Of a DNA stretch of 64,000 nucleotides, positions 35,576-45,600 are shown piece by piece; the first letter of the stretch is position 1; each line of letters opens with the position of its first letter. The stretch comes from Pleurotus ostreatus/Saccharomyces cerevisiae fusant. Its lineage: Eukaryota; Opisthokonta. The notes under the pieces were generated by a model. The model was not told the DNA's origin, did no database searches, and saw nothing but the letters and a program-made list of their open reading frames with translations. Position numbers and translations under genes: made by a program. The DNA is taken from the NCBI GenBank assembly GCA_024196135.1, contig JAMQCK010000068.1, positions 37,975 through 101,974 of the forward strand, read 5' to 3'.

Positions 35576-37796
35576 ATGCGAAGGTCCCAGAGAATATCCT
35601 CCCTTCGTCCCTCTCGGCTCTCTGAAACCGCCAGCAATACCAAGACGCTTAATGCGGCATTTGACACTCGCGATCAGGTTGCGGCGGTCAAGTCAGCGTG
35701 CAAGCGCTTTAAGGGAGAGATAAATTTTCAGAAGGAGTCCGAGGCGGAGATGATATTGCATAAAGCTAGCTCGACTTCGTTCCTCCAGGACATGCCCCTT
35801 GATATAGTCCTCGAAGTATGTTGCCCCTGCCTTGTCTCATTGTTTCGCCCAACGTGACCACGCTACTGCAGATACTCGGCCACGTCGATCCAGCCTCTCT
35901 GTTACACCTCGCTAGGACTTCAAAATTTCTGCGGAAGTATTTGATGAGCCGGTCGTCGAGCAAAATCTGGAAGAAGAGCTTCACCTGCACGGACCACGGT
36001 CTCCCCTCGCCACCGACAGATATGGCCATACCGAGCTTCGTAGCCCTCATCGTGGACAAGTTCTGTCATGTGAGCTCAATCATTCAATTAGACCCCTGAT
36101 TGAGACCACGACTTACGAGTGCCTCTAGTTCTGCAATGGAACCTCAAATGATGGTCTTTTCATTGCGTGGGGCGCACGCGTGCGATGTTGCGGTACGTGC
36201 CTGAATAATAGGTATGTACAGCTTGTTTCATCCTCAGATACCTCTCTCACCTCCATCTAGTCGATGCTTTGTTCGCTATGAGAGCTTGGTGAAGTTCAAA
36301 GTAATCAAAGACATCCAGAAGCTTTTCCCATCCGACTGGCCTACCAACTACCTTCCCCATGTTGAGCGCTCAGGCAAGCGCTGGCTGTTATGCCGGTTCC
36401 TTGCATGCTCATCCTCTGCAGGGCTCACGGACACGCTATATCCAAGGTTGTGGTGTGATTCTCTGGCCAGGGAGTTTCGGCAACAACCTGAGAACGGTAA
36501 AGAGAAGTGGTTCGCCGGATGGAAAAAGAAATGCCGTTATATCATGGAGGTGCGCTGTGAACCTGATTGGAATGAGTACCAGGCTCACTCCGCTCCAGCA
36601 CGCCAGAATTTGCGAAAAGTGGGAACGGGAGAAGAAGAAGAGGGAGGAAGAGGCGGCAAACAAAGTATTCGACGACCGGTTTGATGAGTGGGTACCTCCT
36701 CCTTTCATTCTTAAGTGACGATTGACTGATTCGGACGGCGGCAGGATCGTCCGGAGACTAAGCGACCTGGGCTGGGAGGAAGATATGCAAGACGATATAA
36801 TACTCCACGAGGTTGCTTCGCACAAACTTGTCAACAAGGAGCACCCGCTTACTGAAGAAGGCGAGTTTCCTTGCCATACTGGTGCGGGTCATACTGACCT
36901 AAACGCAGAGTGGACCGCGATGCGCAGGCCTCTGCTGAAGATGTTACCCAAGCTGCGCAAGGAGCGTTTGGAGGAAGAACGAGGTACCACATTGGCGGAG
37001 CGATATAGGATCCTCGAAGAGGTGCAGGATAAACGCCTTCGCCGCAAGACCCATTTGGAGCGATGCTTCATGCCCGGTGTTGGCGATCTGGCGGACGTCA
37101 AGGAAGTCGTAGACGTCGTCGAAGGCACACCGTTCAAGAAGGAGCTCACCAAGGAGGATATGCAAGCCCTCATCGACTCCATCCCTCAAGCGCACTGGGA
37201 CACGTGGAATGCCTCGCGCGAGGCCGCCCTGGTGGACATGCTCAACAAGGCAGACACGCCACGCAAGAGACCAGCGACCGCGAAGGATCTTCAGCTTGCG
37301 ACGACGGTGTTCACGTTTGTCAAGTACGGCCCCGAGTATTTTACCTACCCTGAGGTGCTAGCTTATCGTCACCCACCACACTGCGTATACATGGAGCATC
37401 AGAGGGCACCGTTGAACCAGGCTGCTTGGTCGACTGCGGGACTAAGCGTTGACGCCGAACGCCAGCGCATCGCGGCGAAGGTTGTCAAGTTAGCCGGATT
37501 GGACCCCAAGACGGCGACGAGCGCGGACATGGACGCCCGCGACGTGTGGTTCGCGTCCGCGAAAAATGTGAAGGCGTGCCGTCAGCCATTGGAAGCCTTA
37601 CCGTGGAGGCTCGCGGTGCGTCCTCAGCTAACATGTCCTCAAGAAGTCGCGGCTGATGTTACTGCAGATTATGTTGGACGACGAGGGTGATATTGTGAAG
37701 CTACCCGCCAAGCGCATCGCGCAAGCCCGGGAACTACGTGCGCGGAATCGTAACGATTCTCCGATTGTATGCGTTAGGATCGCCCGAGGGAGATAG
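35576..37796 (+). CDS. F-box protein
   Basis: This is a probable substrate receptor of an SCF ubiquitin ligase. ATG 35576 (MRRSQRISSLRPSRLSETAS) is the first Met in the frame. The F-box is split by an intron at 35816-35871: FLQDMPLDIVLE, then ILGHVDPASLLHLARTSKFL and SSKIWKKSF. A Cys-containing segment follows (CNGTSNDGL, RVRCCGTCLN), common in agaricomycete F-box proteins that lack leucine-rich repeats or WD40 repeats. The remainder is helical and charged, with KWEREKKKREEEAANKVFDD, a Lys/Arg/Glu-rich likely coiled coil, and Trp-rich stretches later (QAHWDTWNASREA, YPEVLAYRHPPHCVY). Around eight short introns are needed. Target proteins cannot be guessed. Such genes are numerous and fast-evolving in agaricomycetes. 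Confidence 0.8.
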
Positions 37797-38126
37797 ACTT
37801 GAAAGTGGGGCGAACGATACATTTAGTCTTGTCGTGCTTGTGCCTAATAAACAGAGACCCAGTGTAAGCATAGATCGTGGCTCGTACTCATACCCTTTGG
37901 CCTGTCAATGGTCTTGTCAATCATCGACTCACTCGTTGCTCATCGTTGCGCGAGACATAAGTATTGTGGAGACACATCTGCATCCCAAAGACTATGCACG
38001 ACAAGATAATCATTAGGTGGGACGACAATGACATCACATTGGCGTACTGGCGGACGACTGAGGCTTGAAGGGAGTAGACGCCCCTTCACCTTCATCCACC
38101 ACCACAACCCCTTCGGTAGAATACTC
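37797..38126. other. Spacer upstream of cupin gene
   Basis: About 330 bp. The cupin frame is open from an ATG at 38028, so the last 99 bases may instead be coding. Nothing else recognised. Confidence 0.4.
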
Positions 38127-38790
38127 ATGTACAACCTCACCTTGCGCGCCGCATCTGCAGTTAAGCCGCATATCCTAGACATTGCACCTACCGGCTCTTT
38201 CCCCAATTCTGGCCCTTCAAAGCTTCCCGCCGTATTCTACCACCCCTTCGACAACATCAAGGGCGAGGGAGGCGAAGGAGCTAGCGATGATGATGGCGCT
38301 TTGCAAGCGTGCGAAGGAAAGGCTTCACCTTTGAACCCCTCCGATATTGAGCGCCTCGTCTCCAAGAACGGCTTCGAGCCGTCCTGGCGCTATGGTATGT
38401 TCCCCTTCGACCATTTTCACTCGAAGTGCGTATCACCTCCACCCACCGCCACAAAAAAACCGAATTCAATGACACACCAGCGTCCACGAACTCCTCGTCC
38501 TTTACAAAGGACACGCCACCCTTATGCTCGGCACCACGACCAAGCTGCGCGTACAGCCTGGCGACGTACTGCTCCTGCCCGCAGGCATGGCGCATCGCTG
38601 CGTCGAGTCTTCACAGGACTACTCCATGGTCGGGTCCTACCCCAAGGGCGCGGAACAATGGGACACATGCAGGGGCGGGCAGAAGGGCGTAGAGGAGAGG
38701 ATCAAAGCGTTGGGAAAGGGCGGTGTATCTGTGGACCCCATCTACGGCGAGAGAGATGGAACTCCAGTCGGAGAGGCATGGAATCTGTAG
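38127..38790 (+). CDS. Cupin-domain protein (YjlB-like)
   Basis: This is a small single-domain cupin of the YjlB type, a family with no firmly known reaction. I start it at Met 38127 (MYNLTLRAASAVKPHILDIA), where similarity to the family begins; an in-frame ATG at 38028 would add 33 residues of weak character. PTGSFPNSGPSKLPAVFYH is followed by a one-intron join (FDHFHS to NVHELLVLYKGHATLMLG) that rebuilds cupin motif 1 with His residues. Motif 2 is VQPGDVLLLPAGMAHRC. The Asp, Pro and His pattern suggests a metal site. The stop codon is at 38788-38790 after GEAWNL. The length of about 205 residues is near normal. Nothing in the neighbours points to a pathway. Confidence 0.78.
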
Positions 38791-39525
38791 TCAATAGTGA
38801 GAGAATGGCACTTCTCGAGAGGGAAAAAGAAGGGAAACCAACAAATACAAGCACAAGGTTTGACTGGCATAGGACAGGAGGCTGAGCGAGCACCACACGC
38901 ACCTTTCACATCCAGACCCGAGGCGCTGACCGAGCAACCCGCCTTCTCCCCGGACACCATCCGCCGCACCGCGCGCAGGGAGTCAAACCCTCCATTCACC
39001 TTGCGCACTGAGTCCATTATTCCTGCGCGTTGACAGACCACGGATAAAGTATAACCGCCTCTGCTGAATCCATTCACGCAGGTGCAGGCACACCTACCTA
39101 TCAGTTGGCTCCGAATCCGACTACAAAGGCCGCGCATACGACGATGCGCAATGGTTCCGGCACTGGGACAGGGAAGCGATCCACTGTGCTGCATGCATCT
39201 GCTGAACAATCCAGGGGTTGGTAGCAAGTCTGCAATGTCAAGGTGGTCGTCGGTAAGGTCAGATGCGCCTTCGTGCCCAGGCGGGGGCATTCGCAGGGCG
39301 TTTGCTGGGAGTGCGAGTCGTGAGACAAGGCGGTTGGCTTCCGTGGTGCTGCCACAGACCGTGAGTTCAATGAACAATAGACGTCGCTGGGCAGAATTGC
39401 GCGCTAGGGGCAGGCCCGTATATAAGGACGCGCATCTGGGCAGAGACTACTCAGCTCAAAGCATACACAGCTTCAGCGACTTTTGAGTATCTCCACGACC
39501 TCATCCAAACAAAGCGACATTCGAC
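38791..39525. other. Spacer and promoter region of epimerase copy 1
   Basis: 735 bp without a recognised gene. The right end carries a TATA box at 39419-39426 and a transcription-start-like region that are conserved in the duplicate gene near 57.6 kb. Confidence 0.55.
39419..39426 (+). promoter_or_regulatory. TATA box shared with the duplicate gene
   Basis: TATATAAGGA begins here, about 100 bp before ATG 39526. Twenty to thirty bases further on is GAGACTACTCAGC. The duplicate at 56460-57502 has TATATAAGGA and GAGACAACTCAGC in the same order, which supports a functional core promoter. Confidence 0.7.
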
Positions 39526-40559
39526 ATGTTCGTCCTTGTTCTTGGGCGAGTGACGTTGAATTTAGAAGTCACATTTCTTTGACTTTTCGCGACAGCGCTT
39601 CTGGCTTCATCGGCTTCCCCGCTGCCCAGGCGCTCGCCCGCGCCGGTCATAACGTCTACGGGCAGACGCGCTCCACCGAGAAGGCCATTCAGCTCACTAA
39701 GGAAGAGAGTGAGTACCCCAATCCACCTTCACCACCCACATGCCGACTTTCCTCCCCCAGTCACCCCCATCGTCTGCGCCCCCGACTCCTCCGACTGGCA
39801 CCACCTCATCCCCAAACTCGACGTCGTCATCGATGCCGTCGGCGGCATGGACGTCCGCACCCTCGACGAGGCCGTCATCTCCGCCACCAGCGCCGCCGCC
39901 GCGCGCCTCCGCCCCGCCGGCGCCCCCAAGCTCGCCTTCGTCTACACCTCCGGCGGCTGGGTGCACGGCGACAGCCGCACCGAGGTCGTCTCCGACACCA
40001 CCCCGCTCGCGAGCCCGCACCCGTTCGTCGCGTGGCGCCCTGCGCTCGAGCGGAGGGTAAGGGAGGAGAAGGTGCTGAATGGGATCGTCGTGCGCCCGGG
40101 GCTGCTGTATGGGAAGAAGGGCTCGTTGACGGAGGGGCTGTTCAAGAGCGCGAAGGTGGGGAAGGCGGTGTGGCCGGGGAGGCCTGGTGGGAAGCTCTCG
40201 GTCATCCACTGCGATGACTTGGCGGACCTGTGTGTGCGCGTGGCGGAGAGGGCGCCGGTGCTTGGGGGCCTGGTGTTCGACGCGGCGAATGGTGTTGCGG
40301 AGTCGGTGGACGCGATTCTGGAGAAGCTGGTCGCTGTGAGCGGCGCCAAAGGGTACGAGTTCAAGGAGCCTACTAACCGTAAGTGCGGCGTACTTCTGCA
40401 AGAGAAACTTTGAGCAGACATGCGGTAGCGTTCGAGGAGGCGGTGGCGGCGTCCGTCATCACTCGTCCCTACCTTGCGCATTCTCTGTTGGGATGGGTCC
40501 CGAAGAAGGCTGGGCTGACGGATAATCTGGAGGTGTACTACAATGCTAGCGTCGCGTAA
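39526..40559 (+). CDS. NAD(P)-dependent epimerase/dehydratase-like protein, copy 1
   Basis: This extended short-chain dehydrogenase-like protein has a Rossmann fold. The start at 39526 gives MFVLVLG, joined by a 50-nt intron to ASGFIGFPAAQALARAGHNV, completing the G-x-x-G-x-x-G nucleotide loop. That intron (39546-39595) has a GC donor (GCGAGT), because the GT reading breaks the frame. Further exons carry DVVIDAVGGMDVRTL, YTSGGWVHGDSRTEVVSDTT, NGIVVRPGLLYGKKGSLTE, VIHCDDLADLCVRVAERAP and LLGWVPKKAGLTDNLEVYYN. The usual Y-x-x-x-K pair is not obvious, so catalysis or substrate is uncertain. NmrA-like or NAD-sensing roles are possible. A second copy lies inverted at 56460-57502. The product is about 285 residues. 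Confidence 0.82.
39546..39595 (+). other. GC-AG intron in epimerase copy 1
   Basis: The donor is GCGAGT and the acceptor ACAG. Splicing here gives GGC, the Gly codon of the Rossmann loop. The same position in the duplicate gene uses GTAAGT. Confidence 0.65.
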
Positions 40560-40975
40560 ACATTGGACGAGCCGTAGCAAAGAAATGGGATTGCCATGGC
40601 CATTCTCCTGTTATTAGGCAGTCTGTAGTGGATAGTCGAAGTTAGTGATTCGGTGAGTACATACGTGTTTGTGTGCTTGTTCATGACTGCGAGATGGGGA
40701 CACCTGCCGGCTTGTTGCCCCAAGTGAAAGGACACGACGTTTCTCGTCACAAGATTGCACACATGTCCATCTCAGCACAGCAGGGTAAGGACGCATTTCA
40801 GGTGAGATTCAATCCCTTCGCACGGTTGAGAGCATGGATGGATATGAATTATGATGGGAGTGTCTAAGGGTACACTGCGACGTGTTAGGCGCGTTCATAT
40901 TCCGAGGGGAGTACCAAGACGTACTGCTATCCTCCCGCCTCGATGCACAGGATGAACGGAGAAGTGCAACCGCCG
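40560..40975. other. Spacer between convergent genes
   Basis: 416 bp between the 3' ends of epimerase copy 1 and the mitochondrial ribosomal protein gene. No feature recognised. Confidence 0.5.
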
Positions 40976-41429
40976 CTATGCTGATGTCTGGGTGGTCGCC
41001 TGCTGAGCCTGCTGTTGTGCTGCCTGTTGCTGGGCTGCTTGCTGCTCGAGTAACGCTCGCCGTATCTTCGACTCCGTCTCCGGGCTCTTGACAACCTTCT
41101 CGAGCGTGAAGCGCTTTCGTGCAGAGAGTGGGCGGCAGTTGCGAATGATAACTTCGTCGTCCTTCTGGAGGACTAGGCGGGGATGCTTTTAACAAGGTCC
41201 TTTCAAGTCGAGCTCCGGCGACGCACCATTGTTCTCATCATGCGTCAACAACTTCTTCTTCTTCACCACCATCTGCGGGAGTCTGTAAGTTCGTCGTCTC
41301 AGCTGATAGACGCGCCGCACGCACCTTGCCCGTGAGCTGGTGTCGAACCCAGCGCGACACAGTGACTGTCGCCGTCTTGTTCATGACACCCGACTTAGTC
41401 ACGACACCGCGGAAAGCCATGGCCGGCAT
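40976..41429 (-). CDS. MRPS17: Mitochondrial small-subunit ribosomal protein uS17m
   Basis: This is an rRNA-binding OB-fold protein of the mitoribosome small subunit. Starts at 41429 (MPAMAFRGVVTKSG) or 41420 both fit. Three exons join to GVMNKTATVTVSRWVRHQLT, then GKMVVKKKKLLTHDENN, then VLQKDDEVIIRNCRPLSARK and RFTLEKVVKSPETESKIRR. HDEN and RPLS-x-x-K-R-F are uS17 signatures. The second intron must use the acceptor CTAG before TCCTCCAG, since the nearer AAAAG would put the next exon in the wrong frame. After the fold comes an unusual Gln/Ala-rich tail (EQQAAQQQAAQQQAQQATTQ) ending TSA at the stop 40976-40978. The product is about 118 residues. It is divergent from the RLP24 gene with 150 bp between the start codons. 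Confidence 0.88.
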
Positions 41430-41579
41430 GCTGGGCAGAATAAGGAGGGGACGGAGGTTCGTCGAGGTGTATGTCGGGAACGGAGACGAAGGCGTGGAGG
41501 ACGCAGTGATCGAGGAATATCCGGCCCGCGCTGGGTTTTCCCACGCCCCACTTTTCCTCTCCCCTTCACCTTCATCAAA
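41430..41579. promoter_or_regulatory. Bidirectional promoter of uS17m and RLP24 genes
   Basis: Only 150 bp separate the start codons of two ribosome-related genes transcribed away from each other. No TATA box is evident, which suits a housekeeping promoter. Confidence 0.55.
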
Positions 41580-42377
41580 ATGCGTGTCGAGAAGTGTTAT
41601 TTCTGCTCGACAAATGTGTACCCAGGACATGGTGAGATCAAGACATAGAGGGATATACTTGAAGCTTACAAGGAACAGGCTCTGCGTTTGTGAGGAACGA
41701 TGCCAAAGTCTTCCGATTCTGTACATCAAAGTGCGTTCCCCATCCCCTTCCCGCTTACGCACCCTTCTGACTGTCCTTCAGATGCCACAAGAACTTCAAG
41801 TATGAGGATATACCCCCCTCATCTACTATATACCCTAACATGATCACAGGATGAAGCGCAATCCCCGTAAGGTGCGGTGGACGAAGGCATTCAGGAAGGC
41901 CGCGGGCAAGGAGATGACAGTGGTGCGTAACCTTACACTCCCTCTTCTGTTGCGATATCTCACCTTTGTATCCCCAGGACTCGACGATCGACTTTGAGAA
42001 GCGCCGCAACGTCCCCGTCCGCTACGATCGCGAGCTCGTCCAGACCACGATCAAGGCCATGAAGCGCGTCGGCGAGATCAAGCAGAAGCGCGAGCACGCT
42101 TTCTGGAAGAATCGGTGCGTTTCCCCCTCCCCCCGATCATGTACCAGCCTACTTATCCGTGTTCTTCAGCATGGCCGTCGCGCGGGAAAAGCAGAAGGCG
42201 CACCGCGTCAAGACGAAGGAGGCGCTCAAGGCGAAGGCCTCTGCAAAATTGGTCGAGCCCATGGCAGGCGTCGAATCCACCTCCCCCATCCGCGAAAAGA
42301 TCAAGGTGCCGGTCAAGAAGAGCCGGAGCGCACTTGTACCCGGAGGTGGGCAGTCTATGGGGATGGATGTGGACTAA
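41580..42377 (+). CDS. RLP24: Ribosome biogenesis protein RLP24 (eL24-like)
   Basis: Rlp24 rides on pre-60S particles from the nucleolus to the cytoplasm, where it recruits and activates the AAA ATPase Drg1/Afg2 and is then exchanged for eL24. The first exon (41580) is [18 protein letters not shown], and small exons then supply [42 protein letters not shown] and [20 protein letters not shown]. The C-x2-C pair and later C-x3-C form the eL24 zinc site. The C-terminal half ([20 protein letters not shown] onward, ending [10 protein letters not shown]) is the Rlp24-specific extension absent from eL24. Length is about 195 residues, normal. Six or so short introns keep frame. Confidence 0.93.
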
Positions 42378-42603
42378 CCGCGCTGGGCGTACGTCCTGGT
42401 CCGTCGTTTACCTATTCACTTGCTTTACATCTCACCCCGTCATCCTTCCTCGTGGTTGTAATACATAGGATCCGTGTATCTATTAGTACAGGTTGTGCAG
42501 GCAGAACGCGTCGTGATAGTTCGTTAGTAAAATTCAAGGTAACCATTCTCCATCCTCCCATTGCTAATCCCCCTGCCCAATTCCTTCATCTCCCCTCTAC
42601 GCC

Positions 42604-45600
42604 TCACCGTGACTTATACTTCGCCTCATTATCCATCCTCACCTCCGGGTCCAGCGTATTGTGCAAGCCCAACAGCGTCTTGCTCACCGCCTCGCTCGCC
42701 CCAATCATCGGCTTCAGCACCGCGATCGGTACCGCGCGAATCACCGGCCTCACCGCGCCCTCGCTCCCCGAGCGCTCGTACATCTCCATCGGCACCGCCA
42801 GGATCGTCTGCGCCGCCGAATGCAGGTTGCGCGACAGACTGCGGTACGCGCTCTGCACGCCCGCGCGCACGCCCTCGGGCTGCTCCGCGTACTTGCTGAT
42901 GTGCTCCGCGTCGTCCTCGTCGGAGGAGCTGCCGGCGAGGTCTTCGTAGGAGACGCCGGCGGGGACCTCGGCGGTGACGAAGGAGTCGGACATGCCGCCG
43001 CCGCCCATGGAGACGCCGCGCCCGCCGAGGACGCCCTCGGCCTGCTCGAGGATGACCTGCGTGCCCGTGGCGAGGCGCGCGCCGAGCTTGATGGCTTCGA
43101 TAGCGGTGCTCTTGACGAAGGCGGTCGTGCCGCGCTGTACGCCACGGACGATCCGGCCGTCCTTCTTGTACTGCGCGATGGGTAGCAGGACGAGGTCTGC
43201 GACGCCCGAGCCGACGTTCACCATCGAGCGGATGGGCGCGACGCCCGAGATGACGTCCACGAGCTGCGTCGCCTTAACGTCGGGCGTCCAGAGGTCGTTC
43301 AGCGTGTCGCCGAGGCGCGCCCAGCCGGTGATGCCGTGCAGAGTGAGGTGGCGAAGGGTCATTTCCGCGCCGTCGAAGTGGAAGAAATTCATGAGCTCGA
43401 TGGTGCGGCCCTCACGAAGCGCGCGATAGTCGACGCGGCGGGGCTTGTAGTCCAACTTCAGGTCAACGGGGAAGATCTCAGCGTGTTCTGTGATAACGAT
43501 GAGCAAGAGAGGGCATGCAAGGATATGGAATCTTACGGAAGTAGGTCTGGTCGCCCTCGCCATCGTCATCGGCAGTAGACTCAGGCGCATCGGAATCCTT
43601 GAAGCTGAAGAAGTGCTTCAAGAAGTCGAGCGCATCCTGGTCGACATGCAGCCGCAATGGCAGGATCTTAGCCTGTGCAAAGTCAGCAAGGAGGTCCAGT
43701 GAATTGTCATTGCCCACTCACCCTCAACCTCGCCTCCTCCGCTGAATTCCCCTTCACCGGCTGCACCATCCGCAGCTCAATCCGCACCATATTCGAGTCC
43801 GTCTCCCGCACATTTCCCCTCGCGTCCGATCTCAGCTCCGTCAAGAACTTCTTCCACGTCGACGTCTTGATGTGGTCCAGGATCTCCAGGTCGCGCACCG
43901 TCGCAAACGTGCGCGATACCATATCTTCCCCAGGGCGGAATTGGTCGACATCGGCGTGCACGCCCTGCAGGCGGAACTCGATAGACGGTCCTTTGGCGCG
44001 CGTGAGGCGCTTGCCGTGGACGCGGACTGACTTCTGTCGTGGCTTCCCAGAGGGACCAGGGGCGCGCAGGGACTGCCATGAGCTTTGACTGGCGGTCTCC
44101 GGGTCTTCGCGCAGCTCTTCGTCAATGGCAGCGATCAGCGCGCCAGGCTCCAGCGCGTCGAAGTCCTCGTCGAGGCCGATATGGACAGAGTTGAAGAGCA
44201 CGGTGCTGACGTCGTCGGAGTCGGTCTCCTGCGTCTGACCGTTGGCGACGAGCTGCCGGATCTTCGCAAGCCGCTTGCGCATCTCCTTGACTTCCTGCTC
44301 GATGGTCTTGCGAGTGCGTGCCCAATCGTAGCCGTCATAAAGAAACAAAGTGATGTCGCCTTCGCGAACGCGGACACGCAGGGTCGTGGCTCCTAGGCTG
44401 TTGGTTTATTTGATCAGTATTTGCAGGAAGAGCGGGAGCATATATGCGTACTCAGATGACTGCGTTTGCGATTCCGGCGGAAGGGTGTCGAAGTAGTTCT
44501 CCACGATATTGATACCTTCGGGTCGCAGCATCTTGATGGTCTCGCCGCCTGCTCTGGCTATAACACCTGCTTGCGAGCCCGTAGGTGCATACACCGGAAT
44601 CTCTTCACCCTCATCGTCAAAGTCCTCGAGGTCATCGTCGCGAAGTTCTCGGAAGCCAGCAGCCACACCAAAGGACTCATCCAAATAGTCTGGATTAGTG
44701 GGGAGATCGTCCGCGATGAGGTCAGGAGCAGGCCCCAAATCGGGCACTCGCCGATACACCTGTTCGTCGACTAGAGCACGTCAATATTCGCAGGCAACAA
44801 AGGATGACTGTGCACGTACTCGCAAGTGCGGACTTGCTCAAGGTATGCTCTCCAACCATGCTCGGGCGCGTCCTGACCTTCGGTGGCTTTTCAGCTTCTG
44901 GCGGCTTGAACTGCGAGGCTAAGTCCTGGAAGAAGGCACCCATTGCAGCGCCGGTGTCTGCACACAAGTGAAGTCTTAGACCTATTCGCTCAATCATGAC
45001 CTGCAACTCCCTATTAAATTTCACCGCAGCCTGAGAAAATCGCCACGTACCCTAACGTCCGGAAGACCGTCTACAGTCTGCGTAAAGACGCACAAGGCAA
45101 GGTCCGCCAGTTCCGCGATGAGGGCGTATCCAGCAGCCTGACGAGAATGTAAGCGTCAATGCCGGATAGAACATTCAAGGATTTCACCTTCCAATGCGCG
45201 ACACCTCCACGCTGATAGTGATTCTCGGACGCATCCGCGAGATCATCCAGCATGTAAAAGGCAAGAGCCGGTACGGCCAGATTGAACGAGAACTCCGGTG
45301 AGTCTACGATCTCCGTGGAGAACTCCAGGTCCCCTAGGTGGACGACTGCTGCACCGGGATGCTTGGGTGCAAGTAGTCGCAGGGATCCATCCAGGATTTG
45401 AACAGATACTCGCGTACGCTCGCTCGGAGGGACAGATTCGAAAGCCTGTATAGTAATCATCAGGAGGGTGTGCAGGTCAGGAGAGAATTGGACCTACTCC
45501 TGGAGGTGCTTTGACAAACCTGCCAAGATCGAGAGCCCATTGGTACTCAGGATGCGCATTGCACGTAAAGCCAAACAAGTTCAGCTTGATGCGGGACTCC

